DNA of 64,000 bases from assembly GCF_014530035.1 (NCBI RefSeq), contig NZ_JACVMX010000001.1, positions 372,001 through 436,000 on the forward strand, given 5' to 3'. The position numbers and the translations under genes were made by a program. Source of the stretch: Leucobacter sp. cx-328. Lineage in GTDB: Bacteria > Actinomycetota > Actinomycetes > Actinomycetales > Microbacteriaceae. Below the pieces are notes generated by a model, which had not been told where the DNA came from, did not search any database, and saw only the letters and a program-made list of their open reading frames with translations. The first letter of the stretch is position 1; every line of letters begins with the position of its first letter. Below, in pieces: positions 54,466-64,000 of this stretch.

Positions 54466-55311
54466 GTGATCGGTCGTGGAGAGAACGCTGTAAGACGGAG
54501 GCTTCAGGTCTCGGCGTCGAGCGAACTCGAAGTCGAACTATCATGGTTCTCGCTCACCGACGTTGGGCGCCGCCGCGAGGTAAATCAGGACAGCTATGTT
54601 GTGGCACCGCCGGTGTTTGCAGTGGCAGACGGCATGGGCGGTCACTCTGCTGGCGAAGTTGCTTCGGCAGCCGTAGTGAACCGACTTGCTGAGCTCAAGG
54701 ACGATTGGGACGCAGGGGAGTCGAACATTGAAGCGCTCCTCACCCAAGCAGTGAGTGACATTCAGGTTGACGCTGGTGACACTGACCTCGGTGCAGGCAC
54801 GACCGTCACCGGCGCACTGCTGTCGAGCGAAGATGACATGCCGGTTTGGCGTGTCTTTAACATCGGTGATTCCCGGGTCTACCAGTATTTCAAGGGTGCG
54901 CTGAGCCAGATCACTGTGGATCACTCCGTTGTACAGCACCTCATTGATACAGGAGCTATTACTGAGGAAGAAGCTGAGACGCACCCGCATGCCAACGTGA
55001 TCACGCGTGCAGTTGGATTCAACGAACCTCCCGTTCCTGATTACACCTCGCTTGCAGCGATCGCTGGACAGCGTCTTCTGCTGTGCTCTGACGGTCTCGT
55101 AAAAGAGCTCACCGATCTCGGCATTCAGTATTTCCTCGCAAACACGAGCACGGCTGAGGCTGCGGCGCAGGCACTCGTGAAGGAAGCGCTTGACAACTCG
55201 GGCCGCGACAACGTCACGGTCGTTGTGATCGATATTCATTCTGTGGGTGACGTGGTTGACACCGGCAGCTTCATTCTCGAGGACGAGGCCGAGACTGAGG
55301 AAAACGCCTAG
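54466..55311 (+). CDS. PP2C-type serine/threonine phosphatase
   Basis: 281 residues from GTG 54466, chosen because AGGAGG (54453-54458) lies seven nt upstream and TAGAAT (54432-54437) gives a promoter just before it. An ATG at 54436 overlaps that box. The PP2C core has VGRRREVNQDS, VADGMGGHSAGEVAS (metal Asp and Gly), GAGTTVTGALL, FNIGDSRVYQY, LLLCSDGLVKEL and GRDNVTVVVID. No transmembrane segment. It likely reverses Hanks-type kinase phosphorylation and may act on the large membrane protein encoded next. No kinase gene is in the window. Confidence 0.92.
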   Translation: MIGRGENAVRRRLQVSASSELEVELSWFSLTDVGRRREVNQDSYVVAPPVFAVADGMGGHSAGEVASAAVVNRLAELKDDWDAGESNIEALLTQAVSDIQVDAGDTDLGAGTTVTGALLSSEDDMPVWRVFNIGDSRVYQYFKGALSQITVDHSVVQHLIDTGAITEEEAETHPHANVITRAVGFNEPPVPDYTSLAAIAGQRLLLCSDGLVKELTDLGIQYFLANTSTAEAAAQALVKEALDNSGRDNVTVVVIDIHSVGDVVDTGSFILEDEAETEENA

Positions 55312-55430
55312 TCATCAATTGTCTACGCGCGAGCAATGTGAAACATATTGCCCCGGAAGTGACATGTTAGCCTGAAAGTTCCATCTCTGTCAGAAAATTG
55401 ACAGATTGCAGCGACACTCAGGAGCGTGGC

Positions 55431-58199
55431 ATGACAAGTCTCGAAGCACCAACCGGTCAGTATCTGAAGCGGATCTTCGAGAAATCAGGGTTGGTGACGG
55501 TCGCCTGGATCATGCTCATCGTCTTTGGTGTCGCACTCGTGATGTCGTTCATGATCGTAGGTGCGCTGCTCTCACAGGGGAGTAGTGGCATATTCACTGG
55601 TGGACTCGGCACGATCCTTGGAATGATCGCGACCGGCATGGCCGGCGTGCTCGGTGCGGGCTGGACCGGTGAGGGCGGCGTATCTGCGTTCTTTGCTGAC
55701 GTTGATGGCTCGATCACTGTTTCGTTGTTCTCACTGACCACGCTTGCGCTCGTGGCTACCGGCGTTGTGCTTGTGCTTCGTAAGCGAGCACGCGGCGATG
55801 TGCCTGCACCCAATGTTGGTTTTGCTGCGATCCGCGCTGGTATTGAAGGCTTTGCGATTAGCATTATATTCACGCTCGCGCTCAGTCTTATTCGCGTGAA
55901 CCTTGTGAATGTGCCCGGTGTCTCGGGTCAGATGCACGGCCGGCCGATTGCAATGCTCTTTACGCTCGGGGCTGTTCTCACGGTGACGACCCTCATCGCG
56001 CGCGAGGTGTTTAACCCTGCGAGTAAGTTGCGTCCGCTGCTTGCAAACCCGTTCGTGCGTGAGACTCACGTGTTCCTTGCCGCGACCGCAGCTACGTTCG
56101 TGCCGCTTACCCTCGCACTGCTCGTTGTTGCAATGGTGAAAACCAGCCCTATCGTGGTGCTGCTCGCGATTCCGTATCTCTTGAATCTTCTGCTCGCAGC
56201 CGTCTCATTTGGCTACCTCGGCGGCGCGGTTGCAGAGGTGCCGATGGCAGGCGGCGAGCTGCTCATGGTGTGGGACCTTGGTGTCTGGCCGACCGTGCTC
56301 GTATACCTGTCCCTAGTGTTGAGCATTTTCATCAGTGCCGTCGCAGTTGGCCTGCGTCGTCAACGCGCAGTGACCCTGCGTGCTTCACACATCTGGCAGC
56401 TTCCGGTCGGCGCGGTTGTCTCCTGGCTCGTGATTGTGTTGTTCATGCTCCCGATCTCGTTGACCGCGGGCGTCTCGATGTTCGGTTCGATGCGCACCGT
56501 GATTACGGTCACCTGGTGGGTGCCGTTTACCGCTGCGCTCGCTTCCTTTATCGTGGCGCTGCTCGCTGAGGTTGCTCCGCGTTGGGTGTACCTTGTGAAC
56601 CCGACGATGCTGCGGTTGTTTGCGCCGCTTGTGACCGTGAATCACTGGCTCTCGGGGGCGCCGGTTGCTTCCGCGGCTGCGCCGCAGCAGGGCGCTCCGT
56701 ATGCGCCGGCCGAGCCGGCAGCTCCCGTGGCTCCATATGCACCGGCTGCTCCGTACGCTGCGCCCATGCAGCCTACGGCTTACCCGTCGCCGGGGGCATA
56801 CCCGCCAGCTGGCTACGACCCGAACGCATTACAGTATCCGCCACAGGTGGGCCACTCTGCCCCACCTGTGGCTCCTGTGGTGCACACAGTGCCGGTTGCT
56901 CCTCAGCTGCCAGTGGCGCCCACTGTGCAGGTACCGCCTGGTATGCCCACTGCTGATCAGGCTGAGACCACTCCGCTGCCCGAGGACCTTGCGGCCACGT
57001 TCACCGAGCAAGCAGCCGCACCAGCCCCAGGCGACCCGCTACCGCCGATCGACCAACAGCAGCAACTCACGCAGCCGCTCCCGCCACTTGGCGCGGCTCC
57101 CGGCCAGTCCTACGTTGACGCAACGCCGACGCTCGACCTCCCAGACCGCCAACCGATGACGCCAAAGAAGAAGCTTGGCCTGATTCTTGGCCTGGCTGGC
57201 GCGGTCGCACTCGTACTCATCATTGTCGCGAGCGTCGTGACGCTCAACGTGATCAACTCGAGCCGCAGCCCCGAAGCGGCGGTCAAGAGCTACCTGACGG
57301 ATATCGCGAAGGGTGACGTTGAGGCAGCGACGCGAACGGTAGACCCCGGTATTCGCACTGCCGACCGAGGGCTGCTGACCAATGCGGTTGCCAACTCGGC
57401 GGATCACCGTATCGAGGTCATTGACGTGTCTCGCAACGAGTATGGCTCTTCCGAGAACGGTGCCTCGCACGTAGTTGATGCCGAGCTCAGTATTGATGGC
57501 GAACGCCAGAACGTGCAGTTTGCGGTGACCCGCGCAGGTAACTCCTTCGGCTTCCTGCAGAACTGGACGGTCACTACGCCGTTCATCCAGAAAGTGCGAT
57601 TCGAGTCAGACGTGGAATTCTCTGCACTTGAGATCGGCGAGAAGAAGCTCGAAGTTCAGGCAGAGCCAAAAGGGGATGAGTGGCTGGATCACTACGTCTT
57701 CGAGACCTACCTGTACCCAGGTGAGTACACGATTAGTATCCCCGATACCGAGTTCACTGATTTCAGTGCGGAAACGGTGACGGTGATTCCAGAGAGCATG
57801 GAGCTCTACGAGTTGGATTACTACGAGCCAATGGATGTGTCCATTGAGGCGACCGGAAGCAAAGCGCTGCAGGCTGCCGTGCTTGAGCTCGCCAACGCTG
57901 AGTTCAAGAAGTGCGTGACGATCCCGACCAACATGGAAGACTACTGCCCGTACGATGTACGCAACAAGGACCTCGCCGTGCTTGAGCTGGGCTCATTGCC
58001 CGATGGGATCGAGGAGTTCACGCTCAACGAGTTCATGACGACCAAGGGGGTCATGCGCACTCAGCAGAACAAATCGATGTGGAACGATCCACTACTCGAA
58101 GAGCACGAGATCGTGATCTCTGGCAGCTACAAGATCGTCGACGGCAAAGTTGTCATCGACGACGTTCGTGCCCTGAGCAATTCCTATTGGGATTGGTAG
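55431..58199 (+). CDS. Large multi-domain membrane protein of unknown function
   Basis: 922 residues from ATG 55431 (AGGAG six nt upstream). Layout: ~10 hydrophobic helices in residues 20-400, then a ~170-residue Pro/Ala/Tyr/Gln-rich cytoplasmic linker (APYAPAEPAAPVAPYAP style). A single helix follows (KLGLILGLAGAVALVLIIVA) and a ~330-residue extracytoplasmic domain with repeated small Ig-like or DUF4878-like segments (SPEAAVKSYLTDIAKGDVEA) and a Cys pair (KKCVTIP, DYCPYD). The C-terminus is acidic with many Asp/Glu/Tyr. It directly follows the PP2C gene, so phospho-regulation of the linker is possible. No family name recognised for the whole protein. Confidence 0.75.
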   Translation: MTSLEAPTGQYLKRIFEKSGLVTVAWIMLIVFGVALVMSFMIVGALLSQGSSGIFTGGLGTILGMIATGMAGVLGAGWTGEGGVSAFFADVDGSITVSLFSLTTLALVATGVVLVLRKRARGDVPAPNVGFAAIRAGIEGFAISIIFTLALSLIRVNLVNVPGVSGQMHGRPIAMLFTLGAVLTVTTLIAREVFNPASKLRPLLANPFVRETHVFLAATAATFVPLTLALLVVAMVKTSPIVVLLAIPYLLNLLLAAVSFGYLGGAVAEVPMAGGELLMVWDLGVWPTVLVYLSLVLSIFISAVAVGLRRQRAVTLRASHIWQLPVGAVVSWLVIVLFMLPISLTAGVSMFGSMRTVITVTWWVPFTAALASFIVALLAEVAPRWVYLVNPTMLRLFAPLVTVNHWLSGAPVASAAAPQQGAPYAPAEPAAPVAPYAPAAPYAAPMQPTAYPSPGAYPPAGYDPNALQYPPQVGHSAPPVAPVVHTVPVAPQLPVAPTVQVPPGMPTADQAETTPLPEDLAATFTEQAAAPAPGDPLPPIDQQQQLTQPLPPLGAAPGQSYVDATPTLDLPDRQPMTPKKKLGLILGLAGAVALVLIIVASVVTLNVINSSRSPEAAVKSYLTDIAKGDVEAATRTVDPGIRTADRGLLTNAVANSADHRIEVIDVSRNEYGSSENGASHVVDAELSIDGERQNVQFAVTRAGNSFGFLQNWTVTTPFIQKVRFESDVEFSALEIGEKKLEVQAEPKGDEWLDHYVFETYLYPGEYTISIPDTEFTDFSAETVTVIPESMELYELDYYEPMDVSIEATGSKALQAAVLELANAEFKKCVTIPTNMEDYCPYDVRNKDLAVLELGSLPDGIEEFTLNEFMTTKGVMRTQQNKSMWNDPLLEEHEIVISGSYKIVDGKVVIDDVRALSNSYWDW

Positions 58200-58214
58200 G
58201 TCACTAGCCAGGTG

Positions 58215-58263
58215 AAATAGGTGTGGCCCCTGAGATCAATGTTCTCAGGGGCCACACCTATTT
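58215..58263 (+). terminator. Perfect 21-bp bidirectional hairpin
   Basis: Arms 58215-58235 and 58243-58263 are exact reverse complements around a 7-nt loop. AAA/TTT ends give U-rich flanks on both strands. It lies between the convergent membrane-protein gene and gabT. Confidence 0.92.
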
Positions 58264-58274
58264 GCGCGTATGAG

Positions 58275-59615
58275 TTACGCAGCTGCGAGGGCCTCGTCCA
58301 TAACGGTGATGACCTCTGCAATGAGCTCGTCGGTCATCTTGAGCGACGGCAGCAGGCGGATCGCCTGGTTGTAGACACCGGTCGAGAGCAGCAGTACGCC
58401 GTTCTTTGCCGCGTAGTCGACAACGTGTGCAACGAGATCAGCGTCGGGAGTCGTGGTGCCTGGCTTCGAGAACTCGATAGCGAGCATCGCGCCGTGACCG
58501 CGTACGTCTGAGACAGCTTCGTACTTCTCCTGGAGGCCACGCAGGCCAGCCATGAACGAAGCTTCGATGCGCTGAGCCTCTGCAAGGAGGTTCTGTGCCT
58601 CGATCTGCTCGAACACTGCAACGGCAGCTGCGCACGAGACGGGGTTACCGCCGAAGGTGCCGCCGAGGCCGCCGGGCTGCGACTTGTCCATGATTTCTGC
58701 ACGGCCAGTGACGCCAGCGAGGGGGAGACCACCCGCGATGCCCTTTGCGGTGAGAATTAGGTCGGGCTGCACACCGAAGTGCTGGAACGAGAACATCTTG
58801 CCCGAACGAGCGATACCCGCCTGCACCTCATCAGCGATGAAGACGATGCCGTTTTCGCGGCACCACTCAGCGAGTGCGGGGAGGTAGCCGTCTGCGGGAA
58901 CGACGAAGCCGCCCTCGCCCTGGATGGGCTCGAAGACCAGGCAAGCGAGGTCTTCAGCGCCGGCTGCCTTCTCGAGGTAAGCGATGGTGCGTGCTGCAGC
59001 TTCTGCGCCGGTCAGACCGTCGTGAAGCGGGTACGAGTTGGGAGCCTTGTAGATGTTGCCTGCGCGGGGGCCGTAACCCTGTGCGTAGGGTGCACCCTTG
59101 TGGTTCATGCTCGAGGTGAGGAGCGTACGGCCGTGGAATGCGTGCTCAAGCACAGCAACGCCGGGGCGGCCGGTGTGCTTACGAGCGATCTTCACGCCGT
59201 TCTCGACTGCCTCGGAACCCGAGTTCACGAGGACGGTCTTGTACTTCTCGTCTGCCGAAGCGTACTTTGCGAGGTACTCAGCGACCTGCACGTACTGCTC
59301 GTACGGGGTCATGGTGAAGAGCGTGTGGGTGACCTTACCCATCTGCTCGCGTGCCGCAGCGACGACAGCGTCGTCGGTGTGGCCGATGGTGGTGACGCCG
59401 ATGCCGCCACACACGTCGATGATGCTGTTGCCATCAACGTCGATGATGATCGAGTCGTGTGCACGCTCGATGTAGACGGGAAGGAGGCTGTGAACGCCGG
59501 GCGGAACTACTTCCTGGCGACGTGCGTGCAGCTCCTGCGAACGGGGGCCGGGGATATCGGTCACGACGTTGCGCTTCTGGGGGATGGTGTTTTCCGTAAC
59601 GATGGCTTCGCTCAT
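58275..59615 (-). CDS. gabT: 4-aminobutyrate aminotransferase
   Basis: 446 residues. Class III PLP aminotransferase converting GABA to succinate semialdehyde. Motifs: IIDVCGGIGVTTIGH, VNSGSEAVENGVKIARKHTG, HAFHGRTLLTSSMN, EPIQGEGGFVVP, FIADEVQAGIARSG, and PLP Lys in LTAKGIAGGLPLAG. ATG 59615 has TAAGAT seven nt upstream on its strand (leaderless pattern). No succinate-semialdehyde dehydrogenase gene is adjacent. It is divergent from metG. Confidence 0.9.
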   Translation of the reverse strand: MSEAIVTENTIPQKRNVVTDIPGPRSQELHARRQEVVPPGVHSLLPVYIERAHDSIIIDVDGNSIIDVCGGIGVTTIGHTDDAVVAAAREQMGKVTHTLFTMTPYEQYVQVAEYLAKYASADEKYKTVLVNSGSEAVENGVKIARKHTGRPGVAVLEHAFHGRTLLTSSMNHKGAPYAQGYGPRAGNIYKAPNSYPLHDGLTGAEAAARTIAYLEKAAGAEDLACLVFEPIQGEGGFVVPADGYLPALAEWCRENGIVFIADEVQAGIARSGKMFSFQHFGVQPDLILTAKGIAGGLPLAGVTGRAEIMDKSQPGGLGGTFGGNPVSCAAAVAVFEQIEAQNLLAEAQRIEASFMAGLRGLQEKYEAVSDVRGHGAMLAIEFSKPGTTTPDADLVAHVVDYAAKNGVLLLSTGVYNQAIRLLPSLKMTDELIAEVITVMDEALAAA

Positions 59616-59724
59616 GCGCCTAATCTTACTCCTGCGACCCGAAATTCCAGTGCGTTACGGGCGCGATCGTAAAGAACCGGTGCGTAAATGTGTGGTGTCG
59701 GACGCAGACGATAGAATGGTCGGT

Positions 59725-61311
59725 ATGTCCAACGCTTCATCGTTCTTCTTGACGACGCCCATTTTCTACGTGAATGACGCCCCTCATATCGGGCACGCCT
59801 ACACGGAGGTCGCTGCGGACGTCCTCGCGCGCTGGCACCGCCAGTCTGGCGATGACACCTGGTTCCTCACGGGTACCGATGAGCACGGCCAGAAGATCCT
59901 GCGCACGGCAACCGCAAACGGTGTTGAGCCCAAGGAGTGGGCGGATCGCCTGGTGGAGTCGGCATGGAAGCCGCTCCTTGACACGATCAACATCTCGAAC
60001 GATGACTTCATTCGCACGACCGATAAGCGCCACGAAGAGGGCGTCGCGAAGTTCCTGCAGAAGCTGTACGACGACGGCCACGTGTACGCTGGCGAGTTTG
60101 AGGCGTTGTACTGCGTTGGCTGTGAAGAGTTCAAGCCTAAGAGCGAGATCGTCGACGGCGAAGGCGCATTCGAAGGCGAGAAGGTGTGTGCAATTCACTC
60201 CAAGCCTCTCGAGCTGCTCCAGGAGAAGAACTACTTCTTCAAGATGAGCGCATTCCAGGACCGCCTGCTTGCGCTCTACGAAGAGCGCCCCGACTTTGTC
60301 CAGCCTGCAAGCGCACGCAACGAGGTCATCGCATTCGTGCAGCAGGGCCTTGAAGACCTTTCAATCTCGCGTACCTCTTTCGACTGGGGTATCCCCATTC
60401 CCTGGGACTCGTCGCACGTCACCTACGTCTGGTTTGACGCACTCCTTAACTACGTCACCGCGACCGGCTATGGCGTAGATGAGGCAGAGTTCAACCGCCG
60501 CTGGCCCGCAACTCACATCGTGGGTAAAGACATCCTGCGTTTCCATGCCGTGATCTGGCCCGCGATGCTCATGGCTGCTGGCCTCGAGGTCCCCGCAAAC
60601 GTGTTTGCTCACGGCTGGCTCCTCGTTGGTGGCGAGAAGATGTCGAAGTCGAAGCTCACCGGTATCGCACCGAATGAGATCACCGACACCTTTGGTGCTG
60701 ACGCGTTCCGTTACTACTTCATGCGTGCGATCTCGTTCGGCCACGACGGCTCGTTCAGCTGGGAAGACCTTGACGCTCGCTACCATGCAGAGCTCGCAAA
60801 CGGTTTCGGCAACCTTGCCAGCCGCACCCTTGCGATGAACCGCAAGTACTTCGGCGGAGTTGTGCCAGAGGCCGGCCCAGAAGAGGCAGCAGACGTCGCG
60901 ATCCGCGAGCTTGCCGCACGCGTTGCTGGCGAAGCAGACGCTGCGATCGAGAAGTTCATGATCCATGACGCACTGTCGTCGGTCTGGCAGCTGGTTGATG
61001 AGCTCAACGGCTACATCACCCTGCAGGAGCCCTGGGTGCTTGCAAAGGACGAGGCAAAGCGCGACCGTCTCGGCCGCGTGCTGTACACCGTCAACGAGGG
61101 CCTGCGAGCACTCGCTGTGCTCCTCTCACCGGTCATTCCTGAAGCAACTACGAAGCTCTGGACTGCACTCGGCGCTGAAGCGACCCTCGGAGCGCTCGCT
61201 GAGCAGCCACTCCGTGAGGCAGGCACTTGGGGTCAGCTCAAGCCCGGCACCGAGCAGCATCAGCTTGCAGTTCTGTTCCCACGTATCGAAACGGACGCAG
61301 CGGGCGAGTGA
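59725..61311 (+). CDS. metG: Methionyl-tRNA synthetase
   Basis: 528 residues from ATG 59725; TAGAAT at 59712-59717 lies seven nt before. Class I synthetase. HIGH motif in APHIGHAYTEV, zinc-type knuckle reduced to CVGCEEF...CAIH, WFDALLNY, and KMSKS in GEKMSKSKL. It lacks the C-terminal EMAP-like tRNA-binding domain (short form). The stop overlaps the tatD start by GTGA, forming the conserved metG-tatD-rsmA-ispE cluster. Confidence 0.96.
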   Translation: MSNASSFFLTTPIFYVNDAPHIGHAYTEVAADVLARWHRQSGDDTWFLTGTDEHGQKILRTATANGVEPKEWADRLVESAWKPLLDTINISNDDFIRTTDKRHEEGVAKFLQKLYDDGHVYAGEFEALYCVGCEEFKPKSEIVDGEGAFEGEKVCAIHSKPLELLQEKNYFFKMSAFQDRLLALYEERPDFVQPASARNEVIAFVQQGLEDLSISRTSFDWGIPIPWDSSHVTYVWFDALLNYVTATGYGVDEAEFNRRWPATHIVGKDILRFHAVIWPAMLMAAGLEVPANVFAHGWLLVGGEKMSKSKLTGIAPNEITDTFGADAFRYYFMRAISFGHDGSFSWEDLDARYHAELANGFGNLASRTLAMNRKYFGGVVPEAGPEEAADVAIRELAARVAGEADAAIEKFMIHDALSSVWQLVDELNGYITLQEPWVLAKDEAKRDRLGRVLYTVNEGLRALAVLLSPVIPEATTKLWTALGAEATLGALAEQPLREAGTWGQLKPGTEQHQLAVLFPRIETDAAGE

Positions 61312-62177
61312 GTCAGGCTACTTCCGGTTCTCGGGGCGAGCTGCCAGCGATTCCTGAATCGCTGCCGCTCCCGGTATACGACAACCACACCCATCTTGAG
61401 TTCGAGTACGGGTTCACCGTGCTCGAACCTGAGGACGCCCTCGCACGTGCGGCTCAGGCTGGCGTGCGAGGCATTGTCCAGGTCGGCACCGACCTGGAAT
61501 CCAGCCGCTGGAGCGCGGCGCTTGCGGCGCGTGATCCGCGCGTTCTTGCTGCCGTTGCGCTGCATCCGAACGAGGCTCCCGAGCTGGCTTCACAGGGTGA
61601 GCTGTGCACACACCTTTCAGAGATCTCGCGGCTGGCGAGCGAACCACGCGTGCGGGCGGTCGGCGAGACCGGCCTCGACTTCTTCCGCACGGGAGAAGAC
61701 GGTCGCGCCGCGCAGTACGAGTCGTTTGAAGCGCACATTGATATCGCGAAGGCGAACAAGATCGCGATGCAGATTCACGATCGTGATGCGCATGACGAGG
61801 TCGTTGCAACTCTGAAGCGTGTGAGCGCTCCCGCTGGCACGGTCTTTCACTGCTTCTCTGGTGATGCCGAACTCGCAAAGATCTGCAACGACAACGGCTG
61901 GTACATGTCGTTTTCGGGCACGATGACGTTTAAGAACGCGCCAGCGCTGCGCGAGGCGCTCGCGATCGCAGATCCAAAGCTTGTGCTCGTGGAGACGGAT
62001 GCTCCGTTCCTCACGCCCGAACCGTTCCGCGGCCGTCAGAATGCGCCGTATCTTATGCCGCACACGGTGCGACGCATGGCAGACGTCCTTGCGCAGCCCC
62101 TCGATGAGCTGTGTGCACAACTGGTAGCGAATACCGAGCGAGTCTATGGCTCGTGGGAAGAGACTGAAGATGAGTGA
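61308..62177 (+). CDS. tatD: TatD-family metal-dependent hydrolase/DNase
   Basis: 289 residues from GTG 61308, overlapping the metG stop. TIM-barrel amidohydrolase fold: metal motif YDNHTHLE, IVQVGTDLESS, AVGETGLDFFR, MQIHDRDAHDEV, FHCFSGDAELA, LVETDAPFLTPEPFRGRQN. Family members act as 3'-5' exonucleases or D-aminoacyl-tRNA-type deacylases. A longer frame to 61227 overlaps metG and is not needed. It overlaps rsmA by 8 nt. Confidence 0.93.
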   Translation: MSQATSGSRGELPAIPESLPLPVYDNHTHLEFEYGFTVLEPEDALARAAQAGVRGIVQVGTDLESSRWSAALAARDPRVLAAVALHPNEAPELASQGELCTHLSEISRLASEPRVRAVGETGLDFFRTGEDGRAAQYESFEAHIDIAKANKIAMQIHDRDAHDEVVATLKRVSAPAGTVFHCFSGDAELAKICNDNGWYMSFSGTMTFKNAPALREALAIADPKLVLVETDAPFLTPEPFRGRQNAPYLMPHTVRRMADVLAQPLDELCAQLVANTERVYGSWEETEDE

Positions 62178-63051
62178 GCGACTGCTCGGCCCCGCTGAGG
62201 TGCGTGAACTGGCTGAACGCCTCGACGTTTCGCCCACGAAGAAGCTCGGACAGAACTTTGTGATCGACCCGAACACGGTTCGTAAGATTGTCCGTCTTGC
62301 CGGGGTAGAAGCTGGTGATCGCGTGATTGAGATCGGCCCTGGCCTCGGCTCGCTGACCCTTGGCATCACCGAAGCTGGCGCAGACGTGACCGCAGTGGAG
62401 ATCGATCCGCGACTTGCTGCAGAGCTTGGCGCCACGATCCGCACCATGCAGCCTGAGGTCTTCGAAGACCCAGAGGCGCCGCGCTTCCGCGTGATCCGCA
62501 GCGATGCGCTTGACGTGACCGCTGAGACGTTTGCTGAACTGCCCGCGCTCGAGCGTTTGGTCGCGAACCTGCCGTACAACGTGTCGGTGCCGATTCTCAT
62601 GCACTTGCTTGAACTGATCCCGACACTGCGCTCCGGCCTCGTCATGGTGCAGGCAGAAGTCGGCTACCGCATCGCTGCAAAGCCCGGCTCGAAGGAGTAC
62701 GGCGCACCGAGCGCGAAGGCTGCGTGGTACGGCGACTGGGGCATTGCCGGCACCGTGAGCCGTCGTATCTTCTGGCCAGTTCCCGGCGTTGATTCGGTAT
62801 TGGTCGGTTACGAAAAGGCCGCTGAATCGATGGGCACCGAGGCTGAGCGCGTGCTCACCTTCTCGCTCATCAACGCCGCATTCGGTCAGCGCCGCAAGAT
62901 GATCCGTCAGTCATTGCAGGCAGTGCTCGGCAACATGGAAGCGACCACGGCTGTCATTGAACGCGCCGGAATCGCTCCGACTATCCGCGCTGAACAGCTC
63001 AGCACGACTGATTTCCTCGCTATTGCACGCTCGGTTACAGTCGATGCATGA
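62170..63051 (+). CDS. rsmA: 16S rRNA (adenine1518-N6/adenine1519-N6)-dimethyltransferase
   Basis: 293 residues from ATG 62170 (an in-frame ATG at 62146 would deepen the tatD overlap). KsgA family: KKLGQNFVIDPNTVRKIV, SAM motif VIEIGPGLGSLTLGI, AVEIDPRLA, catalytic NLPYNVSVPIL, and FGQRRKMIRQSL. It dimethylates two adjacent adenines in helix 45 during 30S maturation. It is part of metG-tatD-rsmA-ispE. Confidence 0.95.
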   Translation: MSERLLGPAEVRELAERLDVSPTKKLGQNFVIDPNTVRKIVRLAGVEAGDRVIEIGPGLGSLTLGITEAGADVTAVEIDPRLAAELGATIRTMQPEVFEDPEAPRFRVIRSDALDVTAETFAELPALERLVANLPYNVSVPILMHLLELIPTLRSGLVMVQAEVGYRIAAKPGSKEYGAPSAKAAWYGDWGIAGTVSRRIFWPVPGVDSVLVGYEKAAESMGTEAERVLTFSLINAAFGQRRKMIRQSLQAVLGNMEATTAVIERAGIAPTIRAEQLSTTDFLAIARSVTVDA

Positions 63052-63081
63052 CATGAGCCCGTCGTGCGCTACGGTGGCCAT

Positions 63082-64000
63082 ATGTTGACCACTCAGCGAC
63101 GGTCTATCACCGTACGAGCTCCGGGAAAGATTAACGTCTTCTTCCGGGTTGGCTGCCTGCAGAAGGACGGCTACCACGACGTAGCTTCGCTGTATCAGGC
63201 CGTATCTTTGTTTGAAGAAGTCACCGCAACGCACGCAGACGATTTTTCGGTCACCTTTGGGGGCCCGATTGATGTCCAGGCACTCGAAGTAGATGACTCG
63301 AACCTTGCGATCCGCGCGGCGAAATTGCTCGCCGAACGTACCGGCTACACCGGTGGCGTCAGACTCGCGATTATCAAGCGCGTCCCCATTGCGGGCGGTA
63401 TGGGTGGCGGATCCGCTGACGCGGCAGCAACCCTGCTCGCCTGTGACGAGCTCTGGGGCACCGGCCTCGGTCGTTCTGGGCTACTTGAACTTGCTGCCGA
63501 GCTCGGAGCCGACGTCCCGTTCGCGCTCGAGGGCGGCACCGCGGTCGGTACTGGCCGCGGCGACCAGCTCAGCCCCGCACTCGCGCAGGGCAGCTTCCAC
63601 TGGGTACTCGCGCTCTCTGACCTCGGTCTCAGCACGCCTGAGGTGTACCGCATGCTTGATACTCACCGTGATGATCACTTGAGTGCACTCGGCCCGCAGC
63701 CTGAGTATGTCAAGGTCGAGACCGCGGTGCTGCAGGCAGTGCGTATCGGTGACCCCGAGTCTCTCGCTGACTCGATGCACAACGATTTGCAGGCAGCAGC
63801 GCTTCGGCTTGCACCTGAGCTCACCGAGCTTCTCGAACTCGGCGAATCGCACGGCGCCCTCGCAGGCATCGTTTCTGGTTCAGGGCCGACCATTGCGTTC
63901 CTTGCACACGATGCGCAGTCGGCCGCCGAACTGTGTGGCGTGTTGACGCGCCGCGGGATCCGCGCACTGACCGCCACCGGTCCCGTGCCTGGCGCTCGCG
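63082..64000 (+). CDS. ispE: 4-diphosphocytidyl-2-C-methyl-D-erythritol kinase, 3' end outside window
   Basis: 306 codons visible, still open at the right edge. GHMP kinase of the MEP pathway: [13 protein letters not shown] at the N-terminus, [12 protein letters not shown], and ATP motif [39 protein letters not shown] and [12 protein letters not shown] follow. TACGGT (63070-63075) ends six nt before ATG 63082, so it is probably leaderless although it follows rsmA by 30 nt. With dxr and ispG it is the third MEP gene here. Only a few residues should be missing. Confidence 0.95.
   Translation, partial: MLTTQRRSITVRAPGKINVFFRVGCLQKDGYHDVASLYQAVSLFEEVTATHADDFSVTFGGPIDVQALEVDDSNLAIRAAKLLAERTGYTGGVRLAIIKRVPIAGGMGGGSADAAATLLACDELWGTGLGRSGLLELAAELGADVPFALEGGTAVGTGRGDQLSPALAQGSFHWVLALSDLGLSTPEVYRMLDTHRDDHLSALGPQPEYVKVETAVLQAVRIGDPESLADSMHNDLQAAALRLAPELTELLELGESHGALAGIVSGSGPTIAFLAHDAQSAAELCGVLTRRGIRALTATGPVPGAR

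Overview
The window is a high-GC actinobacterial chromosome segment, most likely Micrococcales/Microbacteriaceae. This is inferred from gene order and protein style: dxr-rseP-ispG, hom-thrB-rho-prfA, wecA-atpI-atpBEFHAGDC, a long low-complexity arm on Rho, DUF3817 and DUF2993 proteins, and many start codons sitting 6-8 nt after a TANNNT -10 box. The genus cannot be fixed from the sequence alone.

Layout. 1-13.6 kb is core genome: an FKBP lipoprotein, the MEP-isoprenoid genes dxr and ispG around the RseP-type site-2 protease, a LOG-family protein, a short UvrA paralogue, a CPBP-like membrane protein, aroQ, trmB, an MFS carrier, and a thioredoxin gene set between two small Cys-rich protein genes behind a CsoR/CstR-like operator. 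13.66-19.28 kb is a decayed integrative element in a tRNA-Arg(CCG) gene. It has a 23-bp attL/attR repeat, an integrase with three lesions, phage-gene fragments, and cargo including a membrane protein with a double CxCxCxxC cluster, a DUF4238-like protein and a DUF1643 protein. 19.3-25.7 kb is a variable zone: a lipoprotein gene with an in-frame amber codon, a two-gene surface/secreted unit behind a strong DtxR/IdeR-type iron box, a lactococcin-972-like bacteriocin gene without visible immunity genes, a lipoprotein, and broken osmC and gntR genes next to an intact trimethylamine monooxygenase gene (tmm).

27.5-64 kb is core again: argS-DUF2993, lysA-hom-thrB, the rho locus, and prfA. A module of two MFS carriers, a MarR regulator and cysE/cysK then separates prfA from prmC-tsaC. 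After that come wecA-atpI, the complete F1Fo ATP synthase operon, yaaA, a PP2C phosphatase with a 922-residue membrane protein, gabT, and metG-tatD-rsmA-ispE. ispE runs off the right edge.

The most striking observation is the protein at the canonical rho position (34624-36669). It aligns with Rho almost without gaps, yet the Walker A GKT, the catalytic Glu and the arginine-finger region are all replaced, and no N-terminal Rho_N helical domain is visible. It looks like a Rho-family pseudo-ATPase. Many transcription units here end in long, perfect hairpins, which fits a reduced role for Rho, but whether a functional rho exists elsewhere cannot be seen from this window. Secondary leads are the iron-boxed FG-GAP plus His-rich secreted protein pair, the CsoR/CstR-like operator over the thioredoxin cassette, and the orphan lactococcin-972-like gene.
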